A stretch of DNA of 20,352 nt from a virus. Within the stretch, counting starts at the first letter, position 1; every line of letters starts with the position of its first letter. The notes below the pieces were generated by a model. The model was not told the DNA's origin, made no database searches, and worked only from the letters and a program-made list of their open reading frames with translations. Shown piece after piece: positions 1-5,130 of the stretch. The stretch is from the IMG/VR virus record IMGVR_UViG_3300022938_000001, positions 1 to 20,352 of that record; one strand, 5' to 3'. The position numbers and the translations under genes were made by a program.

Positions 1-141
1 TAAATGTTGGGCATAAATTTCTAACATTCCTGGCGGTTTTTTCAGATCGATCAACCACGTTTTATAATCTGTGTCCCTATAATTTGATCTTTCTGCCAAC
101 AGACTTTTAAACGCTGTTGGGTTATGACTGAAAAGACTCAT
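1..141 (-). CDS. Unknown protein, 3' part beyond the window edge
   Basis: Only the first 47 codons are in the window; the frame is still open at base 1. The ATG at 139-141 is preceded by a perfect AGGAGG at about 148-153, so the start is well supported. It overlaps the end of the upstream 243-residue gene by 20 bases, which suggests translational coupling. The visible part begins MSLFSHNPTAFKSLLAER and later reads KKPPGMLEIYAQ. I recognise no family from it. Its place in the run of glycosyltransferase, sulfotransferase and methyltransferase genes makes a further carbohydrate-related role possible, but that is inference from context only. Confidence 0.7.
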   Translation of the reverse strand, partial: MSLFSHNPTAFKSLLAERSNYRDTDYKTWLIDLKKPPGMLEIYAQHL

Positions 142-853
142 AGTGGTTCCTCCTGATTTCAAAAATTATATGGTTTATATCGTCAAGGTGAGGGATAAGC
201 CTCCACCCTACTTTTTTATGATCTGCCCATCTTAAATATCCAGCATTGGGACCAACATTGGCAATATCAGCTTTGTCTCCCTTTGGAGTCGTTAAAATCC
301 AGGGATCTTTCCCACACATTAGAGAAAGAATTGTTAATGAAGTAATGAGCCCCACTCTTATCGGGCTGTTTTTTATAGCATATACAGTCGATTCTAAATA
401 ATTATCATAATCCCAGGCACTCGCACATTTAAAATGATAACTATAATCCGGATGGCCGGCTGCAAAGAGCCTTACCCCTCTGCTTTGAAGTTGATAAACA
501 AACTTATCCCACTTATCCCAATTCATTTGAGCATTATTGGCCTTTTTTCTCGGGAAAAAAACAACATCTGCTTCAAAGCCGAATTTTTTGACCTCCGGAA
601 TAAACGGTTTTGCTTTTTGACAGTGACCACCAGCATGGACAAATTTATAATCTTTTCCAAATTTATTTCTTATATCATCGTCCGACATATTCTTCTCAAC
701 GTAAAATCTTTCATCCGCACTTGGATAAAGGCACTCTTTACCCTTTTCGTGGCAAACAATCTTATATTTGTCTATGCCGTTAACATGATAAACATTTTTA
801 AGAAGCTCCCCTCCGAATTCATAGGTAATTGGTAAACAAACAATTTTATCCAT
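122..853 (-). CDS. Possible GT-B glycosyltransferase (divergent GT9-like)
   Basis: The 243-residue product is soluble with no signal peptide or membrane span. The C-terminal segment around residues 163-190 (SPIRVGLITSLTILSLMCGK) looks like the acceptor-side helix of GT9 heptosyltransferases, where a G-x-x-T/S-x-x-x-x-L-A/S-x-x-x-G-K pattern contacts the nucleotide sugar. The N-terminus has EFGGELLKN in place of the usual GDxxxxxP loop, so a catalytic Asp is not obvious. Its ATG overlaps the stop of the sulfotransferase gene by eight bases (ATGGATAA), and GGGAG lies just upstream. It is probably part of the same sugar-modification operon. The family call is a weak structural guess; it could be an inactive or different GT-B protein. 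Confidence 0.5.
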   Translation of the reverse strand: MDKIVCLPITYEFGGELLKNVYHVNGIDKYKIVCHEKGKECLYPSADERFYVEKNMSDDDIRNKFGKDYKFVHAGGHCQKAKPFIPEVKKFGFEADVVFFPRKKANNAQMNWDKWDKFVYQLQSRGVRLFAAGHPDYSYHFKCASAWDYDNYLESTVYAIKNSPIRVGLITSLTILSLMCGKDPWILTTPKGDKADIANVGPNAGYLRWADHKKVGWRLIPHLDDINHIIFEIRRNHYESFQS

Positions 854-1481
854 AAATTTCTCCCTCTATCCATGGCGGAATACATGCCTTGCGTATATTT
901 TCACCAATTTGATCACACTCATTGCAAATATCGGCGCTCAGATAAATTATATCTTTCCCCTTCGACCTATTTATAGGAACATGCCTATGTTGTTCTACAA
1001 GTTTCATATTTTGATCGTTTACAAGAAGATCAAACAGATCGAGCATTATTTGATTATAATACCCATCGAAATAATCTTTTGACCATATAAACCACGGCTT
1101 TGGATTAATATCAGGAAGTTGCTCATAAATGCTTTCATAGGTACGCTTCCAGTATTTATCAACAAGTTGCTCCGGAGTAAGATCTTTGTCGGGACTTCCC
1201 TTTCCCAAATAATAATTGTGTAAAGAGGCACAACTCTCTAAAACCCTGCGATATAAGATAATAAATCGTGCATAAGGATAATCTTTTGCTATTTTTCCAA
1301 TTTTTGGGCTTTTGCTCCAATCGCAATCGATAAAATTCACATCAGGAGATATGAGGCCAAACCCTTTTTGATGTTGGGCAATTCCATTAATGCCGTTTGC
1401 CTCAAATAGCTTTCTGTATAATGTAGCGATATGCAACGTTCCGCTTTTCGCCATACCTAAAACTATAATTTGACGAGCCAA
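846..1481 (-). CDS. P-loop sulfotransferase-like protein
   Basis: The 211-residue protein has the two hallmarks of PAPS-dependent sulfotransferases. An N-terminal beta strand leads into a phosphosulfate-binding loop (IIVLGMAKSGT, residues 5-15). A second segment, ARFIILYRRVLESCASLHN (about 71-89), resembles the 3'-phosphate-binding strand and helix with its Arg and Ser. By family knowledge it would move sulfate from PAPS to a hydroxyl on a sugar or other acceptor. The start is TTG at 1479-1481. The next ATG, at codon 10, would cut off the strand before the P-loop, so TTG is preferred; AAGGAAG lies upstream. It overlaps the GT9 gene behind it by 19 bases. An unrelated P-loop kinase is possible but less likely. 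Confidence 0.72.
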   Translation of the reverse strand: MARQIIVLGMAKSGTLHIATLYRKLFEANGINGIAQHQKGFGLISPDVNFIDCDWSKSPKIGKIAKDYPYARFIILYRRVLESCASLHNYYLGKGSPDKDLTPEQLVDKYWKRTYESIYEQLPDINPKPWFIWSKDYFDGYYNQIMLDLFDLLVNDQNMKLVEQHRHVPINRSKGKDIIYLSADICNECDQIGENIRKACIPPWIEGEIYG

Positions 1482-2263
1482 TTTTTTACGCTTCCTTTCT
1501 CGTAATCGTTAATATCAACCGACGCAACGTTCTGTTTAGTATAACAATCAATGCAATACGTTTTCTGTAAATAAAGCGTTTTTTCAGGCATAACCGCTAA
1601 ACTGACCGGCAAATTACCAGAAGCGACACAAATTGAAGCCGCACAATGCTGATAAAGTCCAATTAATGTTTTTACAGAAGGCTTTGCGCCTCTTGTCGTA
1701 CAGTCAATGAAACCGAACTTTTTATTTACCGGATTATAATATTTATGTTGAAAAAACGCCTCGATAGGAATAAAACCGGATTCGATAATCTCATTCCATA
1801 TCTCTTCTGCCGTTTCTTTTGTGGGGTTGATAGGATCAGGCAGGGCAGTTGCCTGAAAATGACAGGCTACTAGCTTACTTTCATGTTTGGGGAGTGTGGG
1901 GTAATCATCAACAGGATCTATTCCCAATTCTTGAACACAACACCAGCCTTGTTTCGTGTAAGCCCCGTTAAGGTGCTCACACATTGGGAAGTGGATCTGA
2001 AAGGTGTATTCATATCCATCGATCGCTTCGTTGGGTGAAGTTATCAGGAGCCCACCTTCAAATAGGACTTCCTGGCCAACTCCATCTTGTAGCGCAATAT
2101 CTATTTTTGTATCAGGAAATAACGCCCTCAATTCAGCCAGTGGACGTAAAAACATGATCACATCACCAAGGCCATGCCAAAAAATGAGACATACCTTTCT
2201 TGGTTTTTCCAAAATAAGATAATCAGCTACCTTTTTACTGGCATAGCTCGTGATAAGTTCCAT
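1463..2263 (-). CDS. GT9-family (heptosyltransferase-like) glycosyltransferase
   Basis: The 266-residue protein has a typical GT9 N-terminus: HGLGDVIMFLRPLAELRALF (residues 30-49), matching the GDxxxxxPxLxxLRxxFP motif of ADP-heptose:LPS transferases, with Asp34 in the catalytic-base position. The C-terminal segment TLIGLYQHCAASICVASGN fits the second Rossmann domain. It is shorter than bacterial WaaC and WaaF, which are about 320-350 residues. The start is ATG at 2261-2263 with AAGGAT upstream, directly against the stop of the gene before it. It would transfer a sugar from a nucleotide donor; donor and acceptor are not predictable. The frame is intact. Confidence 0.78.
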   Translation of the reverse strand: MELITSYASKKVADYLILEKPRKVCLIFWHGLGDVIMFLRPLAELRALFPDTKIDIALQDGVGQEVLFEGGLLITSPNEAIDGYEYTFQIHFPMCEHLNGAYTKQGWCCVQELGIDPVDDYPTLPKHESKLVACHFQATALPDPINPTKETAEEIWNEIIESGFIPIEAFFQHKYYNPVNKKFGFIDCTTRGAKPSVKTLIGLYQHCAASICVASGNLPVSLAVMPEKTLYLQKTYCIDCYTKQNVASVDINDYEKGSVKNWLVKL

Positions 2264-2569
2264 TTAATCCTTGGGTGGGCCAAACCTCCGGACGTTCCCT
2301 GTCTCTTTCTGAGTATTCGGCACTTTTTGAAGGTGCTTTCTCAGGCTATGGGGAATATCCTCCTGCGGAAATCTTATTGTTCCCTGCCAGTGGAAAAGTT
2401 TTTCGCCCTCTTTACGAGAGATTGCTATCATAAAACTACCGGATTTTTCTGCAAGTTCAATCTGCTCGTTCATTTCGGCATAGATCTTTTTTTCTGCCGT
2501 TTGAGTTTTAACAACCATTCCTAATTTCTTACCAACTTCCTTGTTTTCAGCCTCTTTTTTCCCTTCCAT
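2264..2569 (-). CDS. Small unknown protein behind the duplicated leader
   Basis: I choose the ATG at 2567-2569 (101 residues) because AAAGGAG sits just before it. An in-frame ATG twelve codons upstream has no ribosome site and falls inside the leader hairpin. The first 45 residues are highly charged and lysine/glutamate rich. The rest has a compact-looking segment with GEKLFHWQGTIRFPQEDIP near residues 58-76. I recognise no domain. The gene ends directly against the GT9 gene, so the two are probably co-translated. It is the only cassette gene with the same 5' leader as the scaffold gene, so it may be made in large amounts or under the same control. Confidence 0.72.
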   Translation of the reverse strand: MEGKKEAENKEVGKKLGMVVKTQTAEKKIYAEMNEQIELAEKSGSFMIAISRKEGEKLFHWQGTIRFPQEDIPHSLRKHLQKVPNTQKETGNVRRFGPPKD

Positions 2570-2573
2570 TTTG

Positions 2574-2626
2574 ATTCTCCTTTCGTTGTGTAAAATAGTT
2601 GCCATGCAAATATGTTACACAACTTT
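2574..2626 (-). promoter_or_regulatory. Leader hairpin, copy 1 of a two-copy element
   Basis: On the minus strand a 9-base arm GTTGTGTAA (2615-2623) and its exact complement TTACACAAC (2585-2593) flank a 21-base loop. The element ends four bases before the Shine-Dalgarno of the 101-codon gene. The 5' arm contains the last codons and stop of the preceding gene. The same arrangement, with the same loop length and same distance to the start codon, occurs before the scaffold gene at 13025-13063. It could be an RNA hairpin governing translation or mRNA processing, or a DNA operator. Confidence 0.6.
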
Positions 2627-3262
2627 TGCAAAATATTCTTTGTGTGTCATTTTAAAATATTTACCAAATATAGCCACCCTTGTCCTAGGTCTATACATTT
2701 CTTTAAAGTCTACAACATCTGCTTTAAAATTTTTCGGTTTAGATAACGCTATGGCTTTTATAAAGATTTCTGGATGCATTACAGCCGAACCCATATTAAC
2801 AAAATGGAAATTGTCTTGTATAAACCTTATTCTTAATGTGTTAAAACATGATTGAGAAACATCTCCAAGTTGATTCCATTCGGCAATATCAAAATGATGC
2901 CAAAAATCAGCACCAGGCATTGTAAAAAGAAGAATAGGGATATCCATATCTTCACATAATCTTGTTACTGAGCCCTGTGGCGCAAAAGATGATAGCATAT
3001 CCATTTGAATCGGATCTTTTTTGCTTGCTAACCATTTCCAAACCAATTCAGATGTTGGTCTATTACATTCAAATGATTCCAATAGTTTGTCAATCGGATA
3101 AGAGTGTGTTTTTAAATCTTTATCAATCACCCTTTGGAAGTCATGGAATATTGAACCGCCATTATGGATTAACATTTCAATTTTGTCATCCTTTACGGCT
3201 GCAAGTAATTCTTCTTTAGCGGTTTTTATGACAGCTCCACCTATGGCTAAAATTTTCTTAAT
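2615..3262 (-). CDS. Rossmann-like unknown protein with apparent ATT (AUU) start
   Basis: The first ATG in this frame (3173-3175) has no ribosome site. Upstream, the frame stays open with protein-like sequence KKILAIGGAVIKTAKEELL, which looks like the first strand and glycine turn of a nucleotide-binding fold. No ATG, GTG or TTG lies between the in-frame stop (3266-3268) and that ATG. A GGAGG at 3271-3275 lies 8 bases before an ATT at 3260-3262, so AUU is the best start, giving 215 residues. Later motifs are IHNGGSIFHDFQ, GADFWHH and VNMGSAVMHPEIFIKAIAL. The glycine pattern is faintly like the deoxyhypusine synthase fold, but I cannot assign a function. It begins 20 bases after the GT9 gene and ends inside the leader hairpin. 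Confidence 0.68.
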   Translation of the reverse strand: MKKILAIGGAVIKTAKEELLAAVKDDKIEMLIHNGGSIFHDFQRVIDKDLKTHSYPIDKLLESFECNRPTSELVWKWLASKKDPIQMDMLSSFAPQGSVTRLCEDMDIPILLFTMPGADFWHHFDIAEWNQLGDVSQSCFNTLRIRFIQDNFHFVNMGSAVMHPEIFIKAIALSKPKNFKADVVDFKEMYRPRTRVAIFGKYFKMTHKEYFAKVV

Positions 3263-3275
3263 ATTTCAAACCTCC
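3260..3275 (-). promoter_or_regulatory. Ribosome binding site fixing an AUU start
   Basis: GGAGG (3271-3275 on the minus strand) stands 8 bases before ATT at 3260-3262, inside the 20-base gap that follows the upstream stop codon. No standard start codon lies at the right distance. The placement matches other ribosome sites in this window. Confidence 0.6.
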
Positions 3276-3282
3276 ACCGTTC

Positions 3283-4152
3283 TTAATACGATAAAATCCC
3301 ACCATCGTAGTATAAAAGAACATTTCGCGCGACTTCTTTGGGACTAATCATGGCGTAACATCTTGGAACGCCGCCAACTCTTGACTTGCAATCCTCGAAT
3401 TTCGCCGTCCAACACCCATTTTCAGGCGCACACTTTAGACAGCCACAAACACTTAGGTATCTGTGACAATTATACATTTGCCACCGTGGGGGCTCTTTTC
3501 CTCCGGCAACAATGACAGACGGCTTATTAAAGGCCGTTGCCAGGATAAATTGACAGGATAACGGTCCAATGGTTCCATCGGATCGGTAAATAATGGTTAT
3601 CAGATCTCTCAGGCTCGTTTCTCCAATAAGGCTGAACACTCCAGTTAATTCCGGATGAGCATCGTTATTCGTCCCTACCTGAACGATCTGAACCTTATTT
3701 TTGAGCTCTTCAACAACCTCTTGCCAAAATGGATAATATTTTAATATTGCATCGGCTTTATATCCTGCGTTTAAAACCCAATATTTACCTGAATAACTTG
3801 TTTTTTCCTGAACCACATTACGCTGTTTTTCTTTATTGGTTATATGCAGATCAATATTCATTGATGTATGAGGAATATCAATTCCTAACTGATCAGCTAA
3901 ATCCAGTCTGAAACCGTCTGAAAACGACATAGAACCTGAATTCTGTATCAATGGATACCCAATATCAAGCGTTTTGCCCTCACCGTCATTAATCGGTGTA
4001 ATATATGGGTTATTTTTCCATAAATCCGGCCACCTTGTTCTAACGTCTGTTTCATATTTACCCGGGTGAGCCAGGTGTAAATCTCTGATTGCGATTGTCA
4101 TCATGGCCGTATCTCCAACATCAAGACCATGCTTTATTATTAATTTTTCCAA
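3283..4152 (-). CDS. GT9-family glycosyltransferase with cysteine-rich C-terminus
   Basis: This 289-residue protein is the most complete GT9-like enzyme here. The N-terminal loop is HGLDVGDTAMMTIAIRDL (residues 8-25), with Asp14 in the catalytic position. A central QVGTNNDAHPELTG and SLIGETSLRDLITIIYRSD match the core of the second domain. Then TIGPLSCQFILATAFNKPSV is the G-P-x-(x)n-A nucleotide-sugar loop. The C-terminus carries six cysteines within about 40 residues, as many GT9 proteins do. The start is TTG at 4150-4152, touching the stop of the methyltransferase gene; AAGGA lies upstream. The donor may be ADP-heptose or another nucleotide sugar. Confidence 0.82.
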   Translation of the reverse strand: MEKLIIKHGLDVGDTAMMTIAIRDLHLAHPGKYETDVRTRWPDLWKNNPYITPINDGEGKTLDIGYPLIQNSGSMSFSDGFRLDLADQLGIDIPHTSMNIDLHITNKEKQRNVVQEKTSYSGKYWVLNAGYKADAILKYYPFWQEVVEELKNKVQIVQVGTNNDAHPELTGVFSLIGETSLRDLITIIYRSDGTIGPLSCQFILATAFNKPSVIVAGGKEPPRWQMYNCHRYLSVCGCLKCAPENGCWTAKFEDCKSRVGGVPRCYAMISPKEVARNVLLYYDGGILSY

Positions 4153-4665
4153 TTATTTCCTTCCAAATAGATAAGATCCAATATCGGACCGGATTTCACA
4201 TTCTGGATGCCCCTTTATGCCAAGTTCAAAACCTCGTTTATCAAAAAATTCAATAATGCTGTGATCTGTAAACGTACAGATATGCTCCCCTGGTTTATAA
4301 TGTTTCCATTCGTGCAAAAGAATTCCTGGCGGAAGAATCGGAACCGTCACTGCTACCCACTTTGAGCAGCTTATCATGGCATTTGCCAGGGTTAAATCTT
4401 CCAGATGTTCAAGAACGTCCCAAAACGTAATAAGATCATATCTTTCTCTTGTTATCCCAGTTTGCGGAGCCACCCCAATATCATAAGTATCAACCTCAAC
4501 TCCTGCAGGACGAAACACCCTGAACCATGGAATTCCTGCGCCAAAATCAAGAACATGCTTTGCATCACATAAATTTACAAAATTCCATCTTATAGCAGAT
4601 ATTTTTTCAGCCGTCGAACTGTTAAGCCTTAAAGTTCTTTCAAAATAATCAATATCATACTTCAT
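4153..4665 (-). CDS. Class I SAM-dependent methyltransferase
   Basis: The 170-residue protein has SAM-binding motif I (VLDFGAGIPW, residues 38-47), an acidic end of the second strand (VDTYDIG, about 58-64), and a DLITFWDVLEHLED segment at 77-90 typical of the Methyltransf_23 type. These enzymes often methylate sugars, quinones or small molecules. Being first in a glycosyltransferase and sulfotransferase cassette, a glycan methyltransferase is the most likely role; that is inference. It is shorter than usual (200-250 residues) but the core fold is present. Its ribosome site is weak (AGGC), and the gene begins eight bases after the stop of the beta-rich gene, so coupling is likely. Confidence 0.82.
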   Translation of the reverse strand: MKYDIDYFERTLRLNSSTAEKISAIRWNFVNLCDAKHVLDFGAGIPWFRVFRPAGVEVDTYDIGVAPQTGITRERYDLITFWDVLEHLEDLTLANAMISCSKWVAVTVPILPPGILLHEWKHYKPGEHICTFTDHSIIEFFDKRGFELGIKGHPECEIRSDIGSYLFGRK

Positions 4666-4673
4666 TTATTTGC

Positions 4674-5018
4674 CTATATTATGGTTATGGGTATGATAAA
4701 TAAAGTTGCCTCATCTTTAAGAGGAAGCCCTGCTCCAAACTCAGCCGACGTATAAGTGCCTTGAAATGTCAGCTTTCTCTTTGTTTTTGCGTTTCCGTCA
4801 ACGGCAAGATCATCTCCTGATAACAGAAAACTTTCGGTGGAAGCCGGTGCAACTATTGCAACATCTTCTCGGCTGTTAATGATAGACGCTCCTGCATCGT
4901 CGGTTAAAGTCCAAGCCATTGTGTCGGGAGCAACGGCATTACCTGATTCGTCGTAAAATGTAGCAGTTATCTTAAAACTACTTTTTTCGGTTGCTGTTTC
5001 TTTTATGACTCCTGGCAT
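4674..5018 (-). CDS. Small beta-rich, Ig-like virion-associated protein
   Basis: The 114-residue product alternates short hydrophobic strands and turns. Examples are SFKITATFYDESGNAV near the N-terminus and a KTKRKLTFQGTYTS segment near residue 80. This is the texture of an immunoglobulin-like or invasin-like beta sandwich, as often found in phage accessory proteins. There is no signal peptide or membrane span. AGGGG lies upstream of its ATG, inside the preceding 50-codon frame. It sits between the nozzle-like gene and the sugar cassette. It may be a decoration or tail accessory protein, but no specific family is recognised. Confidence 0.65.
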   Translation of the reverse strand: MPGVIKETATEKSSFKITATFYDESGNAVAPDTMAWTLTDDAGASIINSREDVAIVAPASTESFLLSGDDLAVDGNAKTKRKLTFQGTYTSAEFGAGLPLKDEATLFIIPITII

Positions 5019-5130
5019 AATCTTTTCCCCTTTTTAACGGAATTCCATGCTTTGCCGGTGAAATGATCTTTTCACCTGGCTTTGCTTCGATTTCCGTAAC
5101 CTCAATAAATTGGTTTTTCCAGTTTTTCAT
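4978..5130 (-). CDS. Possible 50-residue basic protein coupled to the nozzle gene
   Basis: The ATG at 5128-5130 overlaps the TGA of the 827-residue gene in an ATGA junction. GGAG lies about ten bases upstream. The product starts MKNWKNQFIEVTEIEAKPGE, continues with an SPAKHGIPLKRGKDY segment and ends in a lysine/arginine-rich tail. Its last 41 bases overlap the start of the beta-rich gene in another frame. The overlap pattern and ribosome site support translation, and the front half looks protein-like. I see no known family. It could be a chance frame filling a 108-base gap. Confidence 0.45.
   Translation of the reverse strand: MKNWKNQFIEVTEIEAKPGEKIISPAKHGIPLKRGKDYARSHKRNSNRKK

Noticed and set aside
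434-835. Plus-strand open frames such as 434-835, 2174-2524, 8448-8807 and 12732-13049
   Set aside because: They lie opposite well-supported minus-strand genes, have no good ribosome sites and show low-complexity or hydrophobic products typical of antisense shadows.
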